A stretch of 64,000 nt of DNA, taken from Calidifontibacillus oryziterrae. GTDB taxonomy: Bacteria > Bacillota > Bacilli > Bacillales > Bacillaceae_J. The DNA lies in the NCBI RefSeq assembly GCF_000331575.1, contig NZ_KB223527.1:717842-781841 (forward strand). The letters are read 5' to 3'. How positions within the stretch are numbered: the first letter of the stretch is position 1; the number at the start of each line of letters is the position of its first letter. The notes under the pieces are model-generated. The model worked only from the letters and a program-made list of their open reading frames with translations. It ran no database searches and was not told the DNA's origin. Shown here piece by piece: positions 27,918 through 35,778 of the stretch. The position numbers and the translations under genes were made by a program.

Positions 27918-28802
27918 CTAATATCTCTTTTGGAATTTGTTTCGGATTAGAATGGCAACAGAATTCATAATAAACAAGACAAGTAACAAAACAACAATTG
28001 TTGCTGCAGCTAGATTGGCATATTCTTTCGTTAAGACTGAATCAATTGTCCAATAATAAATTTGGATTGGCAATGCAGAGAAGTTATCCATAATACCATC
28101 TGGAACAGGCAAGAGTAATGCAGGTATACCTAGTACAACGAGTGGTGCTGTTTCACCAATTGCACGGGAAAGTGCTAAAATAACTCCTGTTAAAATCCCT
28201 GGTAACGCTGCTGGTAACACAATATTTTTAATCGTTTGCCACTTTGTTGCTCCCATTCCATAGGATGCTTCTCGTAAAAAGCTTGGAACAGCCCGGATCG
28301 ATTCTTGGCTAGCAACGACAACGATTGGTAACACAAGTAACGACATCGTAAGTCCACCAGCTAAAATACTAGATCCTAAATGAAACATTCTTGCAAATAC
28401 GGTTAAGCCTAAGAGTCCAAAAATAACTGAGGGAACACCCGCTAAATTAGTAATATTCGTTTGAATAAACGCTTGAACTTTGCCCTTTTTCGCATATTCT
28501 TCAAGATAAATAGCTGTACCTACTCCTAAAAATAAAGTGACAGGTGTGACAACAGCCATTAACCACAAAGTACCAATAATTACACCTTTGATCCCAGCTT
28601 TTTCCGCGAACATAGACAGTTTACTAGTTAAAAATTGAAGATCAAGCCAACCAATACTTTGAATAACTACACGATAAATTAAGATTCCAAGCACGATTAG
28701 CGCAAAAATAGTTGATAGAAAAAAAAGGAATTTAAAAGCTATATTTAAAAACAAACGTTTGTTCGTTCTTTTGGATACAAAATCATAATTAATATAATTC
28801 AT
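27918..28802 (-). CDS. pstA: Phosphate ABC transporter permease PstA
   Basis: 294-residue membrane protein with six helices and the binding-protein-dependent transport motif SYGMGATKWQTIKNIVLPAALPGI (EAA loop). Pairs with PstC to form the phosphate channel. It starts one base after pstC ends. Confidence 0.95.
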   Translation of the reverse strand: MNYINYDFVSKRTNKRLFLNIAFKFLFFLSTIFALIVLGILIYRVVIQSIGWLDLQFLTSKLSMFAEKAGIKGVIIGTLWLMAVVTPVTLFLGVGTAIYLEEYAKKGKVQAFIQTNITNLAGVPSVIFGLLGLTVFARMFHLGSSILAGGLTMSLLVLPIVVVASQESIRAVPSFLREASYGMGATKWQTIKNIVLPAALPGILTGVILALSRAIGETAPLVVLGIPALLLPVPDGIMDNFSALPIQIYYWTIDSVLTKEYANLAAATIVVLLLVLFIMNSVAILIRNKFQKRY

Positions 28803-28803
28803 G

Positions 28804-29733
28804 TTAATATTCCTCCCTAAATTTACGAGAAATATATTGCGCTACTAAATTCATAACTAATGTGAATATAAATAAAGTTAGTCCTACAGCATAAAGGCTA
28901 TAATAACCAACTGTACCACTACCTGCATCTCCACTTGTAAACTCAACGATATACGCAGTCATTGTTTGCATTGGTTGGGTAATATCAAGGGTAAATACTT
29001 TATTCGAACCACTTGCTATCGCAACAATCATCGTTTCTCCAATTGCACGAGAAATCGCTAATACAAATGAAGCAACGATTCCAGATATGGCAGCAGGTAT
29101 GACAACCTTCATCGTCACTTCAAACTTCGTTGCACCAAGAGCAAAGGCTCCTTCCCGCATTGAGTTTGGCACTGCACTCATTGCATCCTCCGATAGAGAT
29201 GCAACAAGTGGAATAATCATAATTCCCATCACAATGCCGGGACTAAGCGCATTTACAGGTTCTAATGCTGGAATAAGTTGTCTTAATATTGGAGTTACAA
29301 ATGTTAGTGCAAAAAAACCAAAAACGATCGTTGGAATGCCTGCGAGAACTTCAATAATAGGTTTTAACTTTTTTCTTACACGTTCTGACGCATACTCACT
29401 TAAAAAAATCGCTGTTGTTAACCCAATCGGAATGGCTACTAACATCGCAATTAATGTGGTAAGAATTGTAGCGTTCATTAATGGAAGAATTCCAAATGAA
29501 GGATCATTACCTAATGGTTTTAAAACCTTACCCGTATAAAACTCAATGAATGGAACTTCTTTAAAAAACAAAACAGCCTCAAAAACTAATGTAAATAAAA
29601 TACCTATCGTTGTTAAAACTGAAATAGATGCTGTTAAAAAAAGCACGATTGGAACTGACTTTTCAATATATTTATTCCTTTTTCCACTTTTGCTTTTATC
29701 CAGAAACTCGCGAACATTGACTGTTTTCCCCAT
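28804..29733 (-). CDS. pstC: Phosphate ABC transporter permease PstC
   Basis: 309 residues, six to seven helices, with EAA loop FALGATKFEVTMKVVIPAAISGI and the PstC-type N-terminal cytoplasmic segment. Second gene of the pst operon. A strong stem-loop separates it from pstS, so its transcript level is probably lower than that of pstS. Confidence 0.95.
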   Translation of the reverse strand: MGKTVNVREFLDKSKSGKRNKYIEKSVPIVLFLTASISVLTTIGILFTLVFEAVLFFKEVPFIEFYTGKVLKPLGNDPSFGILPLMNATILTTLIAMLVAIPIGLTTAIFLSEYASERVRKKLKPIIEVLAGIPTIVFGFFALTFVTPILRQLIPALEPVNALSPGIVMGIMIIPLVASLSEDAMSAVPNSMREGAFALGATKFEVTMKVVIPAAISGIVASFVLAISRAIGETMIVAIASGSNKVFTLDITQPMQTMTAYIVEFTSGDAGSGTVGYYSLYAVGLTLFIFTLVMNLVAQYISRKFREEY

Positions 29734-29774
29734 AAAAGCTTCCCCTTCCTAAACCGATTCATAATACATCAACA

Positions 29775-29810
29775 AGAAGATGAGAGTTTTCAGTTTTTCT
29801 CTCATCTTCT
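29775..29810 (-). terminator. Intercistronic stem-loop between pstS and pstC
   Basis: Perfect 12-bp inverted repeat AGAAGATGAGAG/CTCTCATCTTCT with a 12-base loop. There is no clear T-run after it on the minus strand, so it is more likely an attenuator or RNA-stabilising hairpin that raises pstS over pstCAB than a full terminator. Confidence 0.7.
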
Positions 29811-29851
29811 CGGTTTTACGTTCTTCTTTCAATCTACTATTCTATGATCTA

Positions 29852-30862
29852 TTATTGCAGCGCATTTAATTGTTCTAAATAGCTGTTTAGTGTTGCTTCT
29901 GGAAGTGGAGCGAAGCCAGTTTCTCCAGCAAAATCATCTGCCATCGTTACAACATATTTAGCATAGTCTAATACTTGTGGCTTTTCTTTAGCATATTTTG
30001 CATTCAAATATGTGAATACCGGACGTGTAAACGGAGCATATGCGCCATCTTCTGCAATCGTATCTAACGATGGCTCAACCGGACCACTTCCAAAGTCGAT
30101 GGCAACAGCCTGTAATTTATCAGTATTGTTAGCATAGTAACCATATCCGAAGAAAGCTATTGCGTTTTTATCTTGTGAAACAAGATCAACTAGCGTTGAG
30201 TATTCTTGTTGAAGATTAACTGTAGAAACTAACGGTTGTTCCTCAAGAATTGTTTCATAGAAAAATTCGTATGTTCCATGATTTTCGTTTGGACCATTAA
30301 ATTTGATTTCTTCAGCTGGCCAATCAGGACGAATGTCAGACCATAAAACCTTATCATCACCTTTATATTTTCCAGCGATAAACATATTCACAACTTCTTC
30401 TTGAGTCATTTCTTTTGCCCATGTATTTTCTTTATTGATAACAATCGTTAATCCATCAAGGGCAACTTTAAATTCTAAAACGTCGTCACCAAATTTCAGA
30501 CCTTGTTCTTCAAGCTGTGCTATTTCTTCATCTTTAATCTTTCTTGAAGCGTCAGAGAAATCTGTTTCACCTGGGATAAACTTTTTAAACCCTGCTGATG
30601 ACCCAGCACGACCAACTTGAACACTTACGTTTTCCTCTTTCGTTGTCATATATTCTTCTGCTATACGAGCCATCAATGGATATACTGTTCCAGAACCATC
30701 AACAATTACATCTCCTTCTAATACCGTTGCTTCTTGATCTGGTTGTTCACTGTTTGCCGGAGTTTGTTCCTCATTCGCTGTGTTTGCGCCGCCACATGCA
30801 GCTGTGAAAATTACTAGAGTTGACATAACAAGCATTAAAAGAAGATTTTTTACATTTTTCAT
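29852..30862 (-). CDS. pstS: Phosphate-binding lipoprotein PstS
   Basis: 336 residues. Lipoprotein signal with lipobox FTAACG, an Asn/Glu/Gln-rich linker, then the phosphate-binding fold: GSGTVYPLMARIAEEY, VGRAGSSAGFKKF and ARRD-type region SDASRKIKDEE, all of which build the phosphate pocket. First gene of pstSCAB-phoU, behind four PhoP half-sites. Confidence 0.96.
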   Translation of the reverse strand: MKNVKNLLLMLVMSTLVIFTAACGGANTANEEQTPANSEQPDQEATVLEGDVIVDGSGTVYPLMARIAEEYMTTKEENVSVQVGRAGSSAGFKKFIPGETDFSDASRKIKDEEIAQLEEQGLKFGDDVLEFKVALDGLTIVINKENTWAKEMTQEEVVNMFIAGKYKGDDKVLWSDIRPDWPAEEIKFNGPNENHGTYEFFYETILEEQPLVSTVNLQQEYSTLVDLVSQDKNAIAFFGYGYYANNTDKLQAVAIDFGSGPVEPSLDTIAEDGAYAPFTRPVFTYLNAKYAKEKPQVLDYAKYVVTMADDFAGETGFAPLPEATLNSYLEQLNALQ

Positions 30863-30926
30863 TTTCTAGGTCCCCCTAATTTGTTTTCTTTCAATTTCCC
30901 CTTCAAAGAAAACTTTAATAGTTTTC

Positions 30927-30965
30927 TGTAAACTGCGTATTAACTGAATGTAAAGCTTTTGTAAA
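30927..30965 (-). promoter_or_regulatory. PhoP box array upstream of pstS
   Basis: On the minus strand the hexamers TTTACA, TTTACA, TTAATA and TTTACA follow each other at an exact 11-bp period (5-bp spacers). This is the PhoP-binding pattern TT(A/T/C)ACA of Bacillus Pho-regulon promoters. It begins about 65 bp before the pstS start, so phosphate-starvation induction by PhoP-PhoR is very likely. Confidence 0.88.
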
Positions 30966-31008
30966 TAGAAAAAATGTGCTGAAAATTATTACAAAAAACA
31001 ATAAAAAA

Positions 31009-31028
31009 GAACACTTAACTAAGTGCTC
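31009..31028 (-). terminator. Terminator after yqgE
   Basis: GAGCACTT-AGTT-AAGTGTTC on the minus strand followed by TTTTTT. It lies between yqgE and the pstS promoter. Confidence 0.85.
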
Positions 31029-31034
31029 CTTTCC

Positions 31035-32330
31035 TTAAATAGGTGAACGGCCCTCGCCGTCTATTAAACGACGTCTTTTAATAAACGGTATTTTCTCACC
31101 TTCGTTATTCTTTTGTTTTCTTGTTTCGATATTTTTTATGAAAAAGTATATGATTAAATGCCCAGCACCGATAAAAATCAATAACCCAGGAATACCCTGC
31201 TCCTCATTAAATAGCGATATCGATAATAAAAATAACAAAATTGAAACAATTCTCCCTGAATTCAAATAAAGTTCACGAATAACAATATATTCAATTCGCA
31301 TTTCTGCAGCCTGCCACGCCTTACCAATGACATCATAGGTTAATGACATGTATGGTACTAATAAAATAGGATAGGCAATTGCAATTACTACTGCATAAGT
31401 AATTAATTTTGCAAACGTAAGCTCAAAAATCACTAAAAATATTGATAAATATAACAATATCCCCCCAGTTAATATTGCTTTTTTGCGATTGTTCTTCTTA
31501 ATATATTTCGTTGCTAGAAAATAAAAAATGAATGCAACTGCTGAATTTACTAAACCGAATGTTCCTAACGCTAGTTCACTTTTCGTAGTGATAAAAACCC
31601 ACATACTAATGATAAATATGAACGATCCTTCTCTTATTCCTTGAAAAAAGGTTGCGTATAGGATCGCGTTCCAATCTTTGTTTTTCTTTCTTTCAAGGAA
31701 AATCCTCTTAAATGAGTAATTACCTTTTGCTGGCCTTCTATGTAATAAAAAACTTAGTAAAACTGCACCTATAAATAAGCTTAATGAGATGCTAAATATA
31801 ACCGTATAACCTTTAAATTTTGGCAAGCTAGAAATGATCCAGCCTGCTACTATCGGACCTATCATTCCTGCCAAGGATGATAACACCCCAAAAAAGCCGT
31901 TAAAAAAGTCTCTTGTCTCGGGTTCAGTAATTTCAAACGTTAATACATTAAATGCTAACCAATAAAAGCCATATCCAATCCCTAATAAACCACCTAATAG
32001 CAGCAAGAAACTTGACGCTTTATCGTTAATAAATAATACCAATATATAAAAACATGACAAAAAGATTACCCCTAACCGTAAAACAAACACTCGATCAACG
32101 CGTTTTGCCCACTTTCCCGCAAGTATAAAGGATAATGGCTGCAAAATAACAATTGCTAAGTTATATAATGCAATGTCTCTAAACTCCCCTGACTGCTTCC
32201 ACAGAAAAACATTCACGAAAGTATTGGATAATGCAATGCTTAATGAATATAACCCTCCGATTACTAATAGTAAAATTAAACTTTTATCAACTTCTTTATT
32301 ACCAGTTACTTTTTTTATCATTTGAATCAT
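31035..32330 (-). CDS. yqgE: MFS-type membrane transporter YqgE
   Basis: 431 residues with about 12 membrane helices and the MFS loop motif style (GKWAKRVDRVFVLRLG between helices 2 and 3). The place next to pst and sodA and the length match B. subtilis YqgE, an uncharacterised major facilitator. The C-terminus is very basic (KRRRLIDGEGR). Substrate unknown. Confidence 0.82.
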   Translation of the reverse strand: MIQMIKKVTGNKEVDKSLILLLVIGGLYSLSIALSNTFVNVFLWKQSGEFRDIALYNLAIVILQPLSFILAGKWAKRVDRVFVLRLGVIFLSCFYILVLFINDKASSFLLLLGGLLGIGYGFYWLAFNVLTFEITEPETRDFFNGFFGVLSSLAGMIGPIVAGWIISSLPKFKGYTVIFSISLSLFIGAVLLSFLLHRRPAKGNYSFKRIFLERKKNKDWNAILYATFFQGIREGSFIFIISMWVFITTKSELALGTFGLVNSAVAFIFYFLATKYIKKNNRKKAILTGGILLYLSIFLVIFELTFAKLITYAVVIAIAYPILLVPYMSLTYDVIGKAWQAAEMRIEYIVIRELYLNSGRIVSILLFLLSISLFNEEQGIPGLLIFIGAGHLIIYFFIKNIETRKQKNNEGEKIPFIKRRRLIDGEGRSPI

Positions 32331-32399
32331 TGTTTACTCCCCTTTATGTTCTAAGGCTTATCGTTCCTCAACTATTTCGTTGATATGCACTATTTAAAA

Positions 32400-32416
32400 T
32401 GTGACTGAATTGTGAC
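32400..32416 (+). promoter_or_regulatory. TGTGAC direct repeat upstream of the NOR genes (ResD-like)
   Basis: TGTGAC-tgaat-TGTGAC: two copies on the same strand, period 11 bp, 83 bp before the first NOR gene. Direct repeats at this period suit OmpR/PhoB-family regulators; the second copy, preceded by T and followed by TTT, resembles the ResD motif TTGTGA. It is not an FNR palindrome. Confidence 0.45.
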
Positions 32417-32498
32417 TTTTCTTACTGAAACTTTTTAACAATTTTCGTATGGTAATAAAGATGGAAAAGTAAAAAAGATGTTTTAAGGGGGTATATAT

Positions 32499-33014
32499 AT
32501 GTATCAAGAAGCAGCTTGGTTTACCACTATTATTTTTTGTTTTACTATTATCGGCATCTTTATTTTTGTTTTATTTAATGCAGGGACTCGAGAAGATTAC
32601 GAGCCAGTAAAAAAACAATGGTATCGCTTCCGCAACCTTTATTTCTTAGCATTAATTGCAGTACTCGGTATTGCAACCGCTGTTACTCTTCAAGATCTTC
32701 CTTTTGACAGAGCTAAAGCACAAAGTGATCAGGAAGTTGTCGATGTAAAGGCTATGCAATTTGCTTTCCAATTATCAAAAAATGAATTTAAGGTTGGGCA
32801 ACCGATTGAATTTAAAGTCACAAGTTCAGATGTAAATCATGGTTTTGGGATTTATGATGAAAACATGATTGTCCTTGCTCAAACGCAGGCAATGCCTGGA
32901 TATACGAATTCTGTCTATTATACATTCGTGAAACCAGGAACATATAAAGTATTGTGCTTAGAGTATTGTGGGCTTGCCCATCATGTCATGCAGGCAGAAA
33001 TCACTGTTAAATAA
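32499..33014 (+). CDS. Cu-A nitric oxide reductase subunit II (cytochrome oxidase II-like)
   Basis: 171 residues: one N-terminal membrane helix (IIFCFTIIGIFIFVLF), a second hydrophobic stretch near 50-65, then an extracytoplasmic cupredoxin domain. All Cu-A ligands are visible: His in DVNHGFG and the C-L-E-Y-C-x3-H-x2-M block (CLEYCGLAHHVM). The short length fits the B-family (ba3-like) heme-copper group, and the subunit I partner lacks the oxidase tyrosine, so this is read as the electron-entry subunit of a CuA-NOR like that of B. azotoformans. ATG follows AAGGGGG. Known alternative: a ba3-type oxidase subunit II. Confidence 0.82.
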   Translation: MYQEAAWFTTIIFCFTIIGIFIFVLFNAGTREDYEPVKKQWYRFRNLYFLALIAVLGIATAVTLQDLPFDRAKAQSDQEVVDVKAMQFAFQLSKNEFKVGQPIEFKVTSSDVNHGFGIYDENMIVLAQTQAMPGYTNSVYYTFVKPGTYKVLCLEYCGLAHHVMQAEITVK

Positions 33015-33041
33015 AAGAAAAATATTTTGGGGGTGTACGAA

Positions 33042-34526
33042 ATGAATACGATCATTTCTGATGCTGTAGATCGTTCTACGAGAAGAACTGTTATTTTCCC
33101 TACATTATTAGGTGGCGGACTAATTTTACTCATGATGATTATCGGTTTGCTTATGCTATTAAACCAAGGAGAATTAATTCAAATTTCCGACGGTTTTTTC
33201 TATAAAATTATGACTCTTCATGGTACTGGGATGGTTGGCGCAGGAGCATTAGCTGGAGCTGCCATTATGTGGTATTTCCTTAGCCAATACGTTAGCTTAA
33301 ATAAAGGAATTTTAACAGCAAATGTCGTTTTATTTTTAATTGGGGTAGTTATGGTTCTTATTAGTATTTTTGTATTTGACTTCGCTGCAGCTTGGACGTT
33401 CCTTTATCCCTTACCGGCAATTTCCGGTGGAATGTGGGGAGTAGCTGGTGCCACATTTTATCTTGGCGGAATGACAGTAATTGGGGTTGGGTTTCTTTTA
33501 TTTTATCTAGAAACATCAAGAGCAATTATTAAAAAATATGGAAATTTAGGTAATGCACTAGGCTGGCCGCAAATATTCGGCAAAAAAATGAAGGAAGAAC
33601 TTCCACCTACTGTAGTCGCAAGTACAATGGTGTCAATCGTTAATATTACAGCACTTATTGCTGGGGCAGCAGTTCTCATCATGAGTATCATTAATGTTTT
33701 CAATCCTAGCTTTACAATTGATCCGTTATTAGCGAAAAATCTTATTTATGCATTTGGCCATATTTTTGCAAACTCTATCATTTATATGGGTGTAATTGCT
33801 GTTTATGAAGTTTTGCCAAAGTATACGGGTAGACCGTGGAAAGCATATGGCGTATTTTTAATAGCTTGGAATATGTCTACATTATTCACGATTATAATTT
33901 ACCCGCACCATTTATTAATGGACTTTGCAATGCCAAAATGGATGCTGATAGTAGGACAAGTTCTTTCATATTGTAATGGGCTTCCTGTTCTTGTTGTTAC
34001 AGCATACGGGGCGTTAATGATTATTTATAGATCAGGTATTAAATGGGATATGACTTCAAGCTTTTTCTTTGTATCGATGTTCGGTTGGGTAATTGGTGTT
34101 GTACCAGCAATTGTTGATGCGACAATTGCTATTAATCATGTTATGCATAATACAAAGTGGGTGCCTGGCCATTTCCATATGTACATGGGAATTGGCGCTT
34201 GTTCCATGATTTTTGGATTTATATATTATTTATTAACTGTACAAGGATTAAAAAAGGAAACGCACGTTGATAAACTTTCATTTTGGCTTTATATATTATT
34301 TTTCTTAGGTTTAACGGGATCTTTCTTATATAGCGGAAAAGTAGGTGCTCCGAGACGTTGGTCACAGCACTTTCCTGAATGGGTAAGACCCGATCAAATT
34401 GGTGCAGCTTTTGCCGTGTTAATTATAATCGCAACTTTAGTATTTATTTTACGACTAGCAATGAAATCAAAGTATTTTGGATCTGACATAACTGAAAAAC
34501 GAACTGGAAATGATCTGCATGCGTAG
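33042..34526 (+). CDS. Cu-A nitric oxide reductase catalytic subunit (B-family heme-copper protein)
   Basis: 494 residues, about 13 membrane helices. Heme ligands His60 (TLHGTG) and His377/His379 (PGHFHMY) and metal ligands His240 (GHIF), His289 and His290 (YPHH) are present. The residue four after His240, the tyrosine cross-linked to the Cu ligand in oxygen reductases, is Asn244. Loss of this tyrosine is the hallmark of NO reductases that evolved inside the oxidase superfamily. With the Cu-A subunit and the nitrate cluster, I call it a CuA-NOR (2 NO to N2O) rather than an oxidase. Start is ATG 33042, after TTGGGGGTG. Second gene of the operon, followed by SCO1 with overlap. Confidence 0.82.
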   Translation: MNTIISDAVDRSTRRTVIFPTLLGGGLILLMMIIGLLMLLNQGELIQISDGFFYKIMTLHGTGMVGAGALAGAAIMWYFLSQYVSLNKGILTANVVLFLIGVVMVLISIFVFDFAAAWTFLYPLPAISGGMWGVAGATFYLGGMTVIGVGFLLFYLETSRAIIKKYGNLGNALGWPQIFGKKMKEELPPTVVASTMVSIVNITALIAGAAVLIMSIINVFNPSFTIDPLLAKNLIYAFGHIFANSIIYMGVIAVYEVLPKYTGRPWKAYGVFLIAWNMSTLFTIIIYPHHLLMDFAMPKWMLIVGQVLSYCNGLPVLVVTAYGALMIIYRSGIKWDMTSSFFFVSMFGWVIGVVPAIVDATIAINHVMHNTKWVPGHFHMYMGIGACSMIFGFIYYLLTVQGLKKETHVDKLSFWLYILFFLGLTGSFLYSGKVGAPRRWSQHFPEWVRPDQIGAAFAVLIIIATLVFILRLAMKSKYFGSDITEKRTGNDLHA

Positions 34527-35130
34527 TAAAATTTCGATTTTGCTTGTATTGATAACGGGACTTTTTGTCATGTGGATAGGAACTGACGGGCTTCAAGCGT
34601 TTACGGCGGAAAAAGCCCGTCGTGTTCATATAACTGAAAATATGCCCACTCTACCTAGTGTTAGCTTTGAAGATAGTAATGGTAACATATTTCAAATTGA
34701 TGACTTCAAGGATAAAATCGTCCTAGCCACATTTATATATACGAGTTGTGGTGATGTTTGTCCAATAATAGAAATGAAATTTAAAGAAGTATATGACAGT
34801 ATTCCAAAGGAACATCTTGGAAAAGACATTGTTTTTATAAGTTTTAGCTTCGACCAAATTCGTGATACACCAGAAAAGTTAAAGCACTATGGAATTCATT
34901 TTGGTGTTGATGAGGTTACGTGGAAGATGGCTCGTTTTAAGGATATTGAAGATCAGCAGTCCTTTTTAGATTTAATTGGAGTAATTGTTATTCCAACTGA
35001 AAATGGTGGATTTGAACATAATTCAGCTATTTATATGATTAATGAAAATGGACAGCTTGTCGATATTTTTGATTATCAATATCCTGATAAAATTATTAAT
35101 AAAGTGAACTCAATAGTTGAAACCACCTAG
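34510..35130 (+). CDS. SCO1/SenC-type copper chaperone
   Basis: 206 residues. N-terminal membrane anchor (ISILLVLITGLFVMWIG), then a thioredoxin-like domain with the copper site Cys-x3-Cys (SCGDVCP) and the distant His (FEHNSAIYMI). SCO proteins deliver copper to Cu-A centres; its overlap with the NOR catalytic gene (17 bp from the first ATG, 8 bp from a second in-frame ATG at 34519) points to assembly of this NOR. Extracytoplasmic, membrane anchored. Confidence 0.9.
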   Translation: MICMRSKISILLVLITGLFVMWIGTDGLQAFTAEKARRVHITENMPTLPSVSFEDSNGNIFQIDDFKDKIVLATFIYTSCGDVCPIIEMKFKEVYDSIPKEHLGKDIVFISFSFDQIRDTPEKLKHYGIHFGVDEVTWKMARFKDIEDQQSFLDLIGVIVIPTENGGFEHNSAIYMINENGQLVDIFDYQYPDKIINKVNSIVETT

Positions 35131-35156
35131 ACTTTTTAGATTGTGGGGTAAAAAGG

Positions 35157-35720
35157 ATGGTTAAAAGAAATTTATCATTTGGTGTTTGTTTGTTAATACT
35201 TTTGTCACTTCCGTCAATTAAAGAACTAATGGAATCATCTATGGTTGGTCAAATGATTGTACAGCTTCCATTACTCATATTATCTGGATTTCTTATTGGA
35301 AAAGCCGTTAAAACAAAAATACCAGTTGATCAAAAAGGCTTTAATAATGGTGGAATTTCTGGAATGCTACTTGCTATTTTCACGATTTTATTTTGGTTGC
35401 TACCGCGATCAATTGATGCATCGATTAATGATGAAATGTTTTCAATCGCAAAATTTACGACACTTCCATTGTTAGCAGGATTTCCAATTGCTTTAAGTTG
35501 GGAAAGATTGCACATTAATGGCCGAAATTTCATCTGGGCAAACCTTATTTCGATGCTTGTTGTTATGGGGTGGCTTTATTTAAACTCTCCCGTAAGGCTA
35601 TGTAATAACTACCTGCTAGACCAACAAGTCTCTTTAGGAAAAACATTTCTCTTTCTAACAGGAGTATTAATTATTTCCGGTATTTTCCGTTCTTTTATGG
35701 TTGACCATCGTACAAACTAA
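35157..35720 (+). CDS. Uncharacterised membrane protein of the NOR cluster
   Basis: 187 residues with five to six membrane helices. I recognise no family. A conserved-looking polar patch, NSPVRLCNNYLLDQQ, lies before the last helix and contains a Cys and several polar residues near the membrane. It sits 26 bp after the SCO1 gene and 58 bp before narK, so it is part of the same cluster and could be an assembly factor or small accessory subunit of the NOR. That role is inference from position. Confidence 0.65.
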   Translation: MVKRNLSFGVCLLILLSLPSIKELMESSMVGQMIVQLPLLILSGFLIGKAVKTKIPVDQKGFNNGGISGMLLAIFTILFWLLPRSIDASINDEMFSIAKFTTLPLLAGFPIALSWERLHINGRNFIWANLISMLVVMGWLYLNSPVRLCNNYLLDQQVSLGKTFLFLTGVLIISGIFRSFMVDHRTN

Positions 35721-35778
35721 TTGTATACGATGAAAACAATTATTTGTTTTCCAACCATATAATCCGGGGTGTGAAAGC

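Noticed and set aside
29087..29539. 150-codon open frame opposite pstC
   Set aside because: It is antisense to a well-supported gene, has no ribosome site or family similarity.
32400..32416. FNR site before the NOR genes
   Set aside because: Both TGTGA halves point the same way, whereas an FNR site needs TGTGA-N6-TCACA.
33042..34526. ba3-type cytochrome c oxidase subunit I
   Set aside because: The fold and ligands fit, but the essential Tyr is Asn and the gene lies with denitrification genes, so a NO reductase is preferred.
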